A stretch of DNA of 64,000 nucleotides. It comes from an uncultured Muribaculaceae bacterium (GTDB taxonomy: Bacteria; Bacteroidota; Bacteroidia; Bacteroidales; Muribaculaceae). A program made the translations under genes and the position numbers. Positions 8,021-17,643 of the stretch are shown piece by piece; the stretch's first letter is position 1, and each line of letters starts with the position of its first letter. Location of the stretch: the NCBI GenBank assembly GCA_904501735.1, contig CAJGBY010000011.1, forward strand, positions 8,359-72,358, in the 5' to 3' direction. The notes below the pieces were generated by a model that ran no database searches, was not told where the DNA came from, and saw only the letters and a list, made by a program, of their open reading frames with translations.

Positions 8021-9547
8021 ATGGAAAGAAAAGTTAGAGTTCGTTTTGCTCCATCACCAACAGGAGCTTTGCATATAGGCGGTGTGCGCACTGCATTGTA
8101 TAATTATCTATTCGCTCGTCAAAATGGTGGTGATATGATTTTGCGTATCGAAGATACCGATTCAACTCGTTTTGTACCAGGTGCCGAAGAATATATCAAT
8201 GAAGCACTTGCATGGCTTGGTATCGGTATCGACGAAGGTGTGAATGAAGGTGGTAACTATGGTCCTTATAAGCAAAGTGAGCGTCGCGACATCTATCGCG
8301 CTCATGTGAAGCAACTTCTTGATGCCGACAAGGCTTATATCGCATTCGATACACCAGAAGAACTTGATGCAAAGCGTGCTGAAGTGCAAAACTTCCAATA
8401 TGACGCATCTACTCGCATGGGCATGCGCAACTCATTGTCGCTATCGGCCGACGAAGTGAAGGCACTTATCGATGCAGGCGAAAAATATGTGGTGCGTTTC
8501 AAGATTGAACCAAATATTGATGTAGAAGTGAACGACTTGCTTCGCGGCAAGGTGGTTATCAACTCATCAATCCTTGACGATAAAGTGTTGTATAAGAGTG
8601 CTGACGATCTACCAACATATCACTTGGCAAACATTGTTGACGACCACTTGATGGAAGTGTCGCATGTGATTCGTGGTGAAGAATGGTTGCCATCTGCTCC
8701 TCTGCATGTTCTTCTTTACGAAGCATTCGGTTGGAAAGAATCAATGCCAGATTTCGTACACCTACCATTGCTACTTAAGCCAACAGGAAAGGGTAAGTTG
8801 AGCAAGCGTGACGGTAAGAAGCTTGGTTTCCCAGTGTTCCCAATGGAATGGAAGGACAACGAAGACACTTGGGCTGGATTCCGTGAAGAAGGTTTCTTGC
8901 CTGAAGCAGTAGTGAACTTTGTAGGTTTGCTTGGATGGAATCCTGGTGACGACCGTGAAATGTTGTCGATGGACGATATGATTAAGGAATTCTCATTCGA
9001 TCACTGTTCACGCAGTGGTGCTCGCTTCAACTTTGAAAAGGCTGCATGGTTCAACCATGAATATCTAATCAATATGCCTGATGAAAAACTTGCTGAATTG
9101 TTCAAGCCAGTACTTGCAAGCAAGGGCGTAGATGTAGCTGCTTATAGCGATGCATTCTTGACTAAGGTTGTTTCGCTTGTAAAGGGTAGAATCTCGTTTG
9201 TGAAAGATTTGTGGGATCAATCGGCATTCTTCTTCGTAGCACCAACTGAATTTGCTGAAAAAGATGTGAAGAAGCGTTGGAAAGAAGACACAGCTGCATT
9301 GCTTACTGAACTAATCGGTGTGCTTGAAGGAATCGAAGACTTCACAAGCAAACCAGCCGAAGAAGTTGTGATAGGTTGGATAACAGAAAAGGGCTACCAC
9401 ATGGGTAATGTGATGAATGCATTCCGTTTGACAGTAGTGGGTGAATGTAAGGGTCCTCACATGTTTGATATTACCGAACTAATCGGAAAAGAAGAAACAA
9501 TAGCTCGCGTAAAAGCAGGTATTGACAAGATAGGAACAAATGCGTAA
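8021..9547 (+). CDS. gltX: Glutamate--tRNA ligase
   Basis: A class I aminoacyl-tRNA synthetase that charges tRNA-Glu. The 508-residue product starts with the family signature [20 protein letters not shown], which contains the HIGH-type motif HIGG. The KMSKS equivalent is KLSKRDGKK near residue 262. The C-terminal anticodon-binding helical domain follows. Only a glutamyl, not glutaminyl, signature is seen. Codon use is strongly biased, fitting high expression. The last 8 bases overlap the start of the next gene, so translation of the two is probably coupled. Confidence 0.98.
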   Translation: MERKVRVRFAPSPTGALHIGGVRTALYNYLFARQNGGDMILRIEDTDSTRFVPGAEEYINEALAWLGIGIDEGVNEGGNYGPYKQSERRDIYRAHVKQLLDADKAYIAFDTPEELDAKRAEVQNFQYDASTRMGMRNSLSLSADEVKALIDAGEKYVVRFKIEPNIDVEVNDLLRGKVVINSSILDDKVLYKSADDLPTYHLANIVDDHLMEVSHVIRGEEWLPSAPLHVLLYEAFGWKESMPDFVHLPLLLKPTGKGKLSKRDGKKLGFPVFPMEWKDNEDTWAGFREEGFLPEAVVNFVGLLGWNPGDDREMLSMDDMIKEFSFDHCSRSGARFNFEKAAWFNHEYLINMPDEKLAELFKPVLASKGVDVAAYSDAFLTKVVSLVKGRISFVKDLWDQSAFFFVAPTEFAEKDVKKRWKEDTAALLTELIGVLEGIEDFTSKPAEEVVIGWITEKGYHMGNVMNAFRLTVVGECKGPHMFDITELIGKEETIARVKAGIDKIGTNA

Positions 9548-10616
9548 ACGCGTTTACATATTATTAGCACTTCTTGCATGTGTGTCGTCGTTGGTGGCAC
9601 AAGGTGTAACTTGGAGCGTTGACTTGAATACGATATTCGACAATCGCGAAGGGGATAAGTATTATTCGGGCAATGGAACGATATTCCTTGCTCGAATATC
9701 GCCTGAAGTGGGGTTGTCGTTGCTCGATAGTCACAAGATAGCGGCTGGAGTGTCGTGGATTCAACCATGTGGCGACGACTGGAAACGCCATAAGTTGAAA
9801 CCTACGCTATACTATCGCTATGATGGTGGCGAATGGCGTACAAGTGTGGGCGTGTTTCCTCGCTCACAGTTTATCAGTGAGTTGCCAACATTCCTTTGGA
9901 ACGACTCGATAGCTTATAATGAGCCAAATGTGCGAGGATTGCTAATTCAATATGTAAAACCACGCGGACATGCTGAGTTGTCGCTCGATTGGCGCAGTCA
10001 GCAAAGCGAAACAAAGCGCGAAGCCTTCAATATCAATTTCAATACCGAGTGGAATTCACGAGGAGTGTTGATAGTGGGAGGTTACGCACAGCTAAATCAC
10101 TTGGCTAAACGCAAAAATGCTCCCGTGGGCGAGGGTGTGAACGACGATATAATGGTAAATCCTTATATTGGCGTGAACTTGAGTAAGAAAACAGCTCTCG
10201 ACACATTGGCAGTGAAAGCCGGAGCATTGGTGTCGCTACAACGCGACCGTATGGTGGGCAAGTGGGAAAATCGAGCAGGATTGCTTGTGAATGCAGTAGT
10301 GGGCAAGAAGTGGGTGAGTGTGGAAGAGACATTCTTTGCCGGAAAGGGTGTGATGCCGTTGTATCAATCGTATGGCACGCTGCTCAATATGGGCGACCCT
10401 TATTTCCAAGCACCACTTTATAGCCGTACTGATGTGAATTTCCACTTTATCCACAATAGATTTGTGAATCTTGAGGCATCGCTTGTGTTTCACTATACCA
10501 AAGAAGCCTTCGGATTTTGGCAACAATTGAAGTTGAGAGTGTTTGTAGATGAAAAGTTGTGGAAAACGCGCAACGATAAGACCTCGCGTGCCGAATGGCT
10601 TAGAAATAACTATTAA
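9540..10616 (+). CDS. Predicted outer-membrane beta-barrel protein, overlapping gltX
   Basis: I do not recognise a named family. The 358-residue product has a clear signal peptide ([19 protein letters not shown]). After it come many alternating amphipathic strands such as [31 protein letters not shown] and [20 protein letters not shown]. They end in a strand and basic tail ([16 protein letters not shown]) compatible with a beta-barrel. The ATG lies inside the gltX stop region (8-base overlap), so it depends on gltX transcription. Two Stealth-family genes follow after 27 bases. A surface or export role linked to glycan handling would be a guess; a porin-like protein is the simplest reading. 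Confidence 0.75.
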   Translation: MRKRVYILLALLACVSSLVAQGVTWSVDLNTIFDNREGDKYYSGNGTIFLARISPEVGLSLLDSHKIAAGVSWIQPCGDDWKRHKLKPTLYYRYDGGEWRTSVGVFPRSQFISELPTFLWNDSIAYNEPNVRGLLIQYVKPRGHAELSLDWRSQQSETKREAFNINFNTEWNSRGVLIVGGYAQLNHLAKRKNAPVGEGVNDDIMVNPYIGVNLSKKTALDTLAVKAGALVSLQRDRMVGKWENRAGLLVNAVVGKKWVSVEETFFAGKGVMPLYQSYGTLLNMGDPYFQAPLYSRTDVNFHFIHNRFVNLEASLVFHYTKEAFGFWQQLKLRVFVDEKLWKTRNDKTSRAEWLRNNY

Positions 10617-10643
10617 TAGCTCAAAAAAGATAACAAATAGTAA

Positions 10644-11522
10644 ATGGATGTTATAATAACATATGTGAATGGTCTTGACCCTGTGTGGCAAGCAGATTAT
10701 GAGAAATATACCAATATTCCAATCATGGAGAAGCGCTTCCGTGATTGGGGTACACTCAAGTATCTGCTTCGTGGCATAGAGGTGAATATGCCGTTTGTTC
10801 GCAATGTGTATCTTGTGGTGTCGCACGAAAGTCAAGTGCCTGAATGGGCCGACAAAGAAAATCTAAAAGTAGTGCTACACAAGGATATAATTCCTGCAGA
10901 GTATCTGCCTACATTTAACAGCACAACAATAGAGATGTTTCTTCACAAGATAGAAGGTCTTGACGAAGAATATATCTATTTCAATGACGATATGTATCCA
11001 GTGGAAAAATGTGAACCAACCGATTTCTTCCGTGATGGAAAGATCGTGTTGGGCTTTACACGCCATTGGTTGGCTCTGGATATGTATAAGAAGCAATGTC
11101 GCAATTCGAGCCAAATGGCTCAGAGGGCATTGGGGCAAAAAGAGACGATGAGTTTCTTGCGTCCACAACACATTTGTTCGCCTATGTTGAAAAGCGAGAG
11201 CGAAAAGGTGTTTGACGCAATGAAAGATGAAATATTACCAACTGTGTCGCGTCTGCGCACACCAGATAATCTAAATCAATATCTATTCTTGGATTATCTT
11301 TACTACAAAGGACTTGCAGTCGACGAAAAGATATCAAAGAAGCATTTTTCGGTAGCAATAGCCACTACGGAGCAAATAAGAAATTTCTTGCTGTCGCCAA
11401 CGCGCAAATTTGTGTGCATTAATGATGTGAAGTTGCCCGAGAATAAGTTTAAAGTAATGAATAAGGCTATAAATGACGCCTTTGAGACTCGTTTCCCACA
11501 AAAGTCGCGTTTTGAGCTATGA
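10644..11522 (+). CDS. Stealth-family phosphotransferase (first copy)
   Basis: Stealth proteins are relatives of GlcNAc-1-phosphotransferase and transfer hexose-1-phosphates, for example in capsule polymers. In this 292-residue protein conserved region 1 is MDVIITYVNGLDPVW at the very start. Region 2 runs from RDWGTLKYLLRGIEVNMPFV through VYLVVSHESQVPEW, DIIPAEYLPTFNS and EYIYFNDDMYPV (residues about 34-120). Region 3 is around LRPQHICSPMLKSESE. The short C-terminal region 4 may be FVCINDVK near residue 255. There is no signal peptide, so it is cytoplasmic. The stop overlaps the start of the second Stealth gene in an ATGA. Confidence 0.9.
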   Translation: MDVIITYVNGLDPVWQADYEKYTNIPIMEKRFRDWGTLKYLLRGIEVNMPFVRNVYLVVSHESQVPEWADKENLKVVLHKDIIPAEYLPTFNSTTIEMFLHKIEGLDEEYIYFNDDMYPVEKCEPTDFFRDGKIVLGFTRHWLALDMYKKQCRNSSQMAQRALGQKETMSFLRPQHICSPMLKSESEKVFDAMKDEILPTVSRLRTPDNLNQYLFLDYLYYKGLAVDEKISKKHFSVAIATTEQIRNFLLSPTRKFVCINDVKLPENKFKVMNKAINDAFETRFPQKSRFEL

Positions 11523-12487
11523 GAAAGATTGATGCAGTGATCACTTGGGTGGATGGAAATGACCCACGACATCAAGCCAAGCGCATAGAATATGGGGGAA
11601 ATGGGATGGTGTTCAAGTCGGATGATTGTGCTGGCGAGAGCCGTTATGCCAATATCGGTGAGATATTTTGGTGTGTCGCATCGCTTAACCGATTTGCTCC
11701 ATGGCTCAATAAGATATACATCGTAACCGACGAGCAAGATCCAGGCATGGACTCGTTCCTCAAAGAAAACTTCCCTGGAGGTTACATACCAGTAGAGATT
11801 GTTGACCATAAAGCCATCTTCAAAGGTTACGAACAATATTTGCCTACATTCAACTCGATTTCAATCGAATCGATGACATGGCGCATACCAGGGCTGAGCG
11901 ATTACTACATCGAACTAAACGACGACTTTATATTGATGAATGATGTAACGCCAGAAGATTTTATTACCGAAGATGGTAAGTTGTTGTGTTATTCCACTAA
12001 GACTTCGCGTTTGTGGACCAATATAACTCGTTGCCTAAAGAAACGAATCAATGGTCGTAAGCAAGTAACATTTAAGGGTGTAATGCTCAATGCCGCTCGA
12101 TTGGTGAGCAATAGTTGGTACTTCTTGGAGATAGGCCACACACCACGAATATTGTCGAGAAAGTTCTTTGAAGAATATTATAGCAAGAATGCTGATCTTC
12201 TTAAGAGAAATATTAGCCATCGTTTCCGTCATGCTGAGCAATTTACGCCACCAGTGCTGCAATATATGTCGTTGCATAAAGAAGGAAAATGCGAAATGCG
12301 ACCTATAACAGGTAATTTGTTCTTCCTCCAACCTAAAAATAAGTCGCACTATGTGGATCGGAAGTTGGCACGACTTGAGCGAATGCCTTCGTGCAAATTT
12401 GGTTGCTTCAATTCGTTGAACTTGGCGAATGATGAAGATCAAAATAAGATTATCGTGTGGATAAAAACTCGCATCGGGATAAAATGA
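11519..12487 (+). CDS. Stealth-family phosphotransferase (second copy)
   Basis: A 322-residue second Stealth protein in the same operon. Region 1 is KIDAVITWVDGNDPRHQAKR. Region 2 includes EIFWCVASLNRFAPWLNKIY, IVTDEQDP, LPTFNSISIESMTWRIPGLS and YYIELNDDFILMND (about residues 45-145). Region 3 is near FRHAEQFTPPVLQYMS, and CKFGCFNSLNLANDED near 295-310 resembles region 4. The two copies are clearly diverged rather than a recent duplication, so they may act on different sugars or in succession. It is translationally coupled by a 4-base ATGA overlap. No capsule polymerase or flippase genes lie nearby. Confidence 0.9.
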   Translation: MRKIDAVITWVDGNDPRHQAKRIEYGGNGMVFKSDDCAGESRYANIGEIFWCVASLNRFAPWLNKIYIVTDEQDPGMDSFLKENFPGGYIPVEIVDHKAIFKGYEQYLPTFNSISIESMTWRIPGLSDYYIELNDDFILMNDVTPEDFITEDGKLLCYSTKTSRLWTNITRCLKKRINGRKQVTFKGVMLNAARLVSNSWYFLEIGHTPRILSRKFFEEYYSKNADLLKRNISHRFRHAEQFTPPVLQYMSLHKEGKCEMRPITGNLFFLQPKNKSHYVDRKLARLERMPSCKFGCFNSLNLANDEDQNKIIVWIKTRIGIK

Positions 12488-12529
12488 TGCGGGGAACAAT
12501 AAACTGATTAACAAAAAAATAACATCGAT

Positions 12530-13318
12530 ATGAAAAAACTATTATTACCATTAGTGATTGTTGCTGCATTCTTGATGCAAAGTTGTAGCACAGTGGCTGT
12601 AACAGGACGCAAACAGCTAAATCTTGTGAGCGATAGCGAAGTGCTTGCAGCAAGTCTTACTCAGTACAGCGATTATATGAAAACTGCTAAGAAGTCGACC
12701 AATTCGAAGCAAACTGCTCAAGTGGTGCGTGTGGGAAAGAAGATCGCTGCTGCTACTGAAAAGTATTTGACCGATAATGGTATGTCGAACGAATTGCAAA
12801 ACTTTAGCTGGGAATTTAGCCTTGTGCAAAGTGATGAGGTGAATGCATTCTGTATGCCAGGTGGTAAGATAGTAGTGTATGAAGGCATTATGGACCTAAT
12901 ATCAAGCGATGATGAGCTTGCAGTGGTGATGGGTCATGAAGTGGCACATGTGGTGGCAAAGCATAGCAATGAACGAATGAGCCAACAAGTGCTTGCTGAA
13001 TATGGTTCACAAGCATTGAACTTGGTGCTATCGGGCAAGAGCTCAGTAACACAACAAGTTGCAAGCACAGTATACGGACTTGGTGCACAATATGGAGTGA
13101 TGCTCCCTTATTCACGCAAACACGAAATTGAGGCCGATTATATGGGTCTTGTGTTTATGGAACTATCGGGCTACAAACTTGAATCGGCAACAGCATTCTG
13201 GCAAAAGATGTCGGCAGGCGGAAGCTCAACTCCTGAATTCCTAAGCACACACCCAAGTGATGCTAGCCGCATTGAGGCTCTAAATAAGGCAATTCCTGAA
13301 GTGAAGCAAAAATATTAA
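12530..13318 (+). CDS. M48-family metalloprotease, lipoprotein
   Basis: A 262-residue zinc protease, probably anchored in the envelope. The signal sequence ends in a lipobox (FLMQSC, Cys19). The zinc site is H136-E137-xx-H140 (MGHEVAHVVAKH) with E201 in KHEIEADYMG as third ligand. The size and the VTGRKQLNLV segment after the lipobox are typical of the BepA/LoiP/YcaL-type periplasmic proteases, which act on misassembled outer-membrane proteins. It follows the Stealth gene by 42 bases on the same strand. No separate promoter is obvious, so it may be the end of the gltX transcript. Confidence 0.94.
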   Translation: MKKLLLPLVIVAAFLMQSCSTVAVTGRKQLNLVSDSEVLAASLTQYSDYMKTAKKSTNSKQTAQVVRVGKKIAAATEKYLTDNGMSNELQNFSWEFSLVQSDEVNAFCMPGGKIVVYEGIMDLISSDDELAVVMGHEVAHVVAKHSNERMSQQVLAEYGSQALNLVLSGKSSVTQQVASTVYGLGAQYGVMLPYSRKHEIEADYMGLVFMELSGYKLESATAFWQKMSAGGSSTPEFLSTHPSDASRIEALNKAIPEVKQKY

Positions 13319-13333
13319 AAAAATGCTTGCTAA

Positions 13334-13379
13334 AAGGCGAAAGTTAAGTGTTGGTAACGAGTAATTTTCGGCTTTTTGT
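13334..13379 (+). terminator. Possible terminator after the M48 gene
   Basis: AAAAGGCGAAA can pair with TTTTCGGCTTTT across a long loop with one G-G mismatch, followed by TTTTTG. Weak. Confidence 0.4.
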
Positions 13380-13381
13380 GA

Positions 13382-13410
13382 TTGGAATATAAAAATATTA
13401 ATTACCTTTG
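13382..13410 (+). promoter_or_regulatory. CoA transferase promoter
   Basis: TTG (13382-13384), 18-base spacer, TACCTTTG (13403-13410), about 40 bases upstream of the ATG. Confidence 0.6.
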
Positions 13411-13449
13411 CGATAAATACTAATTTTAAATCTAAAAACTTAAGATATT

Positions 13450-14931
13450 ATGGCATTTCCAATTATCACAGCTCAAGAAGCTGCGGAATATGTAAAACAC
13501 GGTGATAATTTAGGTATATCAGGCTTTACAGCTGCTGGTACACCAAAGGTTGTTCCTGCTGCTATTGCAGAAAAGGCAGAACGCGAACACGCTGCTGGCC
13601 GCGAATTTAAAGTGAACTTGTTCACAGGTGCGTCAACTAATGATGCTACCGACGGTGCGCTAACTCGCGCTAATGCTATCGACAAGCGTACTCCTTACCA
13701 AGGAAGTGGCGACTTGCGCGCAGGAGCAAACAAGCAACAACTTAACTATTTTGACCTTCACTTGAGCGAACTTGCACAAAAGATTCGTCAAGGTACTTAT
13801 GGTAAGATCGATGTAGCTATCATTGAAGCACAATCGGTAACTGATGAAGGCGAAATCGTGCTTGGTACAGGTGTGGGTAATATCCCAACTCTTGCAGCTC
13901 TTGCTGAAAAGGTTATTGTGGAAGTGAACGACCAAATCCCTGCTGAAATTGCTGGTTTGCACGATATTTATGTTCCTCTTGATCCTCCTTATCGTCGCGA
14001 AATTCCTATCTACACAGCAAACGATCGCATCGGTACTCCTGTGTTGAAGGTAGACCCTAAGAAAATCGTTGGTGTAGTGAATACAAGTGCATCAATCGGT
14101 GGTGGCGCGTTCTCTCCAGTTGACGAAAAGACAATGCGCATCGGTAATTTTGTGTGTGATTTCCTACTTGGCGAAATGAAGGCAGGTCGCATCCCTAAGA
14201 CATTCCTTCCTCTACAATCGGGTGTAGGTAACATCGCAAATGCAGTGCTTGCAAGTCTTGAAGCTAATCCTGAAGTGCCAGTATTCGAAATGTATACTGA
14301 AGTTGTGCAAGATGCAGTAGTTAACTTGTTGTTGAGCGGTAAGTGTAAGTTTGCAAGCTCAAGCTCGATGACATTCTCTAACGAAGCTAATAAGCTATTC
14401 TTCGATAATATCGACAAACTTGGTGATCGCTTGATGCTTCGTCCTTGCGAAATCTCTAACCACCCTGAAGTAGTGCGCCGTCTTGGTGTTATCTCAATGA
14501 ATACAGCTATCGAAGCCGATATCTTCGGTAATGTTAACTCTACACATGTATCGGGGGTTAAGATGATGAACGGTATTGGTGGTTCGGGCGACTTCACTCG
14601 CAACGCTTATATCTCAATCTTCAGCTGTCCATCTGAATCAAAGGCTGGTGCTATCAGTAACATCGTGCCAATGGTGAGCCACGTTGACCATAGCGAACAC
14701 TCAGTGGATATCGTGATTACTGACCAAGGTATTGCTGACCTTCGTGGTAAGTCACCAATCCAACGCGCTAAGGAAGTGATTGAAAACTGTGCACACCCTG
14801 ACTATCGTCCATTGCTTCGTGAATACTTGGCTCTTGCTAAGGGTGGTCACACTCCTCACACACTTCAATCAGCATTCGCATTCCACACAGCTCTTGCAAC
14901 TGATGGTACAATGAAGGCTGCTAAGTTCTAA
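13450..14931 (+). CDS. Acetyl-CoA hydrolase/transferase family protein (succinate CoA-transferase type)
   Basis: A 493-residue class I CoA transferase of the Cat1/ScpC/AarC group, which moves CoA between succinate and acetate or propionate. Visible signatures are SGFTAAGTPKVVP near the N-terminus, VGVVNTSASIGGGAFSPVD, LPLQSGVGNIANAVLASL, and FEMYTEVVQDAV with the glutamate that forms the glutamyl-CoA intermediate in this family. The GIGGSGDFTRNAYIS glycine-rich stretch follows near residue 377. In a succinate/propionate-forming anaerobe it would recover CoA in the last step, but which acid it uses cannot be read from sequence. Monocistronic with its own promoter and strong terminator, and heavily biased codon use. 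Confidence 0.93.
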   Translation: MAFPIITAQEAAEYVKHGDNLGISGFTAAGTPKVVPAAIAEKAEREHAAGREFKVNLFTGASTNDATDGALTRANAIDKRTPYQGSGDLRAGANKQQLNYFDLHLSELAQKIRQGTYGKIDVAIIEAQSVTDEGEIVLGTGVGNIPTLAALAEKVIVEVNDQIPAEIAGLHDIYVPLDPPYRREIPIYTANDRIGTPVLKVDPKKIVGVVNTSASIGGGAFSPVDEKTMRIGNFVCDFLLGEMKAGRIPKTFLPLQSGVGNIANAVLASLEANPEVPVFEMYTEVVQDAVVNLLLSGKCKFASSSSMTFSNEANKLFFDNIDKLGDRLMLRPCEISNHPEVVRRLGVISMNTAIEADIFGNVNSTHVSGVKMMNGIGGSGDFTRNAYISIFSCPSESKAGAISNIVPMVSHVDHSEHSVDIVITDQGIADLRGKSPIQRAKEVIENCAHPDYRPLLREYLALAKGGHTPHTLQSAFAFHTALATDGTMKAAKF

Positions 14932-14966
14932 TGTGAAGATTGTTTGAACTTATAACATAAACTATG

Positions 14967-15001
14967 TTGGCTAATCCTCATGAGGGTTAGCCAATTTTTT
15001 T
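14967..15001 (+). terminator. Strong terminator after the CoA transferase gene
   Basis: TTGGCTAATCCTC / GAGGGTTAGCCAA hairpin (near-perfect 13-bp stem) followed by seven T. Confidence 0.92.
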
Positions 15002-15106
15002 GCTTATAAACTAGTGAGGCGCGATATAAACTGATTTGAGTGGTCGATATCGCTGTAACTGAAGTAGATACGGATAGGCACGAAGAGTTTCTTGGTGTAT
15101 TTCACT

Positions 15107-15114
15107 TATATTTG
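15107..15114 (+). promoter_or_regulatory. Possible promoter of the exporter operon
   Basis: TATATTTG about 46-58 bases upstream of the candidate TolC start codons. A -33 element at correct spacing is not clear. Confidence 0.45.
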
Positions 15115-15159
15115 CAATCCTTCTTCAACTATGGGAACAAGGATTTGTTGTTTTAATAT

Positions 15160-16596
15160 ATGTGTATGAAGATGAAACGAATAAGATTGTTGCTACTATG
15201 TTTGTGTGCTATGGCGGCAGTGTCGGTTGATGCTGTATCGCTCGATTCGTGTCGCATGATGGCTCTTGCTAACAATAAGCAACTAAAAATTGCCGATGTG
15301 AAGGTGGCGCGCGCCCGCTATCAGCACAAATCTGCTCGAGCTGCCTATTTGCCCGCAATCGATGCTGAGGCGAGTTATGTGTATAATCAAAAAGAACTTG
15401 CATTGATAGGGGAAGATGCGAAATTGCCAACGATGAGTTTTAATCCTACCACTGGTGGCTATGACTATAATGTAGTGAAGAAGCCCGATGGAGAGCCGTT
15501 GGTGGCGAATGGAGTGCCAGTGCCGAGTGAGGTGGCACTATTGCCTAAGAGTGCGCTTACCTATGATATACATAATGTGTTTGCTGGTGCTGTTTCTATT
15601 ACGCAACCGTTGTATATGGGAGGAAAGATACATGCCCTTAATAAAATAGCAGGTTATGCAGAGCAAATGGCAGAGTATGAGCGAAAAAGGATTGTTGGCG
15701 ATGTGGTGTATGATGTAGATGTGGCTTATTGGCTTGTGGTGTCGCTTAAGGCAAAGGAACGATTGGCGCAAAGCTATGTGTCGTTGCTTGATACACTCAA
15801 TTATAATGTAAAAGCGATGTTGACGCAAGGCGTTGCTACTCAGGCTGATGTATTGAGTGTGAGGGTGAAGCTGAACGAGGCTCGCGTGGATCTTGTAAAG
15901 ACGCAAAATGGGGTTAGTTTGGCACGCATGCAGTTGTCGCAATTGTGTGGATTGCCCGTAGATACCCAAATGACGCTTGACGATGAGATAGGCGATGTGT
16001 TGAATGCTGATTTACCGTTAATATCGACAGAATATGATATAAATGAGGTGTACAACCGTCGAAATGATGTGAATGAGCTTCGGTTGGTTGTGAAAGTGAA
16101 CGAGCAGAAGGCTGTGGCTGAACGCGCGTCGATGTTGCCACAAATAGCTCTTGTTGGAGTTTATTCGGTAACAAATCCTAATTCTTTCAATGGTTTTAAA
16201 AATGAATTTGGTGGAATGTTTAGTGTGGGCGCGATGGTGAAGATACCTTTGTGGCACTGGGGTGGAAATTATAATAAATATAAGGTGGCGAAGAGTGATG
16301 CAGTGATAAGTCGTATCACGCTTGATGAAGCCAAAGAGCAAATTGCACTACAAGTGCGCCAAGCGTCATATAAAATGCAAGAGGCGATGAGGGTGTATCG
16401 CACGGCAAGGATTAATTGTGATAGTGCTGAGGAGAATTTGCGCACAGCAGAGTTGGGATTCAAGGAAGGATTACTGGCTGTAGATGCCGTGATGGGTGCG
16501 CAGACGGCTTGGCTCAAGGCTAATGCCGAAGCAGTAGATGCAATTGTCGATGTGCGATTGGCTAAAGCGATGATGGAAAAATTAGGAGTTTATTAA
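15160..16596 (+). CDS. TolC-family outer membrane efflux protein
   Basis: First gene of a four-gene export operon. The 478-residue product has a signal peptide (RIRLLLLCLCAMAAVSVDAV) and two OEP repeats (about residues 27-245 and 265-475), each with long helices, giving the usual trimeric channel-tunnel fold. Motifs such as ITQPLYMGGKIHALNKI and EGLLAVDAVMGAQTAWLKANA are typical. Three in-frame ATGs (15160, 15166, 15172) are possible; the last leaves a conventional MKRIRLL start. It would be the outer-membrane exit duct for the HlyD-like adaptor and the two permeases that follow. Confidence 0.93.
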   Translation: MCMKMKRIRLLLLCLCAMAAVSVDAVSLDSCRMMALANNKQLKIADVKVARARYQHKSARAAYLPAIDAEASYVYNQKELALIGEDAKLPTMSFNPTTGGYDYNVVKKPDGEPLVANGVPVPSEVALLPKSALTYDIHNVFAGAVSITQPLYMGGKIHALNKIAGYAEQMAEYERKRIVGDVVYDVDVAYWLVVSLKAKERLAQSYVSLLDTLNYNVKAMLTQGVATQADVLSVRVKLNEARVDLVKTQNGVSLARMQLSQLCGLPVDTQMTLDDEIGDVLNADLPLISTEYDINEVYNRRNDVNELRLVVKVNEQKAVAERASMLPQIALVGVYSVTNPNSFNGFKNEFGGMFSVGAMVKIPLWHWGGNYNKYKVAKSDAVISRITLDEAKEQIALQVRQASYKMQEAMRVYRTARINCDSAEENLRTAELGFKEGLLAVDAVMGAQTAWLKANAEAVDAIVDVRLAKAMMEKLGVY

Positions 16597-16623
16597 GAAT
16601 TGACATTTTAGCGTTTATTAATT

Positions 16624-17637
16624 ATGGATAAAAAGAATAATATAAATGAGGCGGAGCGCGAAGATCGTAGATTGCTTGTAGCTCTTGGTGTGCTTGTACT
16701 TGTGTTGGTGTGCTTGTTCTTAGTGGGAATGTTTATTATCAAACCAGCTACGCCCATAGTGCAAGGTGAGATAGATGCAACCTCGGTGCGTGTGTCGGGG
16801 AAATTGCCAGGCCGAGTGAAGCAGTTTTATGTGCAAGAAGGTGATAGAGTGAAAGCTGGCGATACACTTGCTCACATATATTCATCGACAGTTGATGCCA
16901 TGTTGTATCAAGCACAATCGATGGCTGATGCTGCTTCGGCTCAAAATGCGAAGGTGGATGCGGGAACGCGAATGCAAGTAATTAATTCGGCACGCGACTT
17001 GTGGATTGAGGCGCAAGCAGCCGAAACTATCGCAAAAAAGACTTATGAACGCCTCGAAAATCTAAATAAACAAGGAGTAGTGAGCGAGCAGAAACGAGAT
17101 GAGGCACTTGCTGCTTATGAAGCATCTGTGGCGCAAGTATCGGCTGCTAAATCACAGTATGATTTGGCTATAGAAGGGGCGCAGAGGGAAGATAAACTGA
17201 CTGCTCGTGCCATGAAGAATGCTGCTAAAGGCGGCGTGATGGAGGTAGAGTCAATTCTTGAGGACCAGTATCTTGTAGCTCCTTGCGATGGGGAGATTTC
17301 GGAGATATATCCTCGTGTGGGCGAACTTGTGGCTACTGGTGCGCCAGTGATGAGTGTGCTGCAGATAGATGATGCGTGGGTGGTATTTAATGTACGTGAG
17401 GATAAGCTATCGACACTCACAATGGGAAAGGAAATAGATGTGATGATACCTGCACTTGACAAAAAAGTGGTTAAGGCGTGCATATTTTTTATTCGTGACA
17501 TGGGAAATTATGCCGTGTGGAGTGCTACTAAGGCGGCTGGCGAATATGATAGCAAGACTTTCGAGGTGAAGGCGCGCCCCATAGAGAGGATAGATAATCT
17601 TCGTCTAGGAATGAGTGGTATATTGGTTGAAAGATAA
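16624..17637 (+). CDS. HlyD-family membrane fusion protein
   Basis: A 337-residue periplasmic adaptor of the EmrA/YbhG type. One N-terminal span (about residues 19-41) is followed by the half-motif of the lipoyl domain (VSGKLPGRVKQFYVQEGDRV), a coiled-coil hairpin of about 130 residues, the second lipoyl half (DGEISEIYPRVGELVATGAP), then a beta-barrel domain to the end. It joins the inner-membrane permeases to the TolC-like channel. It lies 27 bases after the TolC gene and 6 bases before the ATG of the first permease. Confidence 0.94.
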   Translation: MDKKNNINEAEREDRRLLVALGVLVLVLVCLFLVGMFIIKPATPIVQGEIDATSVRVSGKLPGRVKQFYVQEGDRVKAGDTLAHIYSSTVDAMLYQAQSMADAASAQNAKVDAGTRMQVINSARDLWIEAQAAETIAKKTYERLENLNKQGVVSEQKRDEALAAYEASVAQVSAAKSQYDLAIEGAQREDKLTARAMKNAAKGGVMEVESILEDQYLVAPCDGEISEIYPRVGELVATGAPVMSVLQIDDAWVVFNVREDKLSTLTMGKEIDVMIPALDKKVVKACIFFIRDMGNYAVWSATKAAGEYDSKTFEVKARPIERIDNLRLGMSGILVER

Positions 17638-17643
17638 TTGTTT

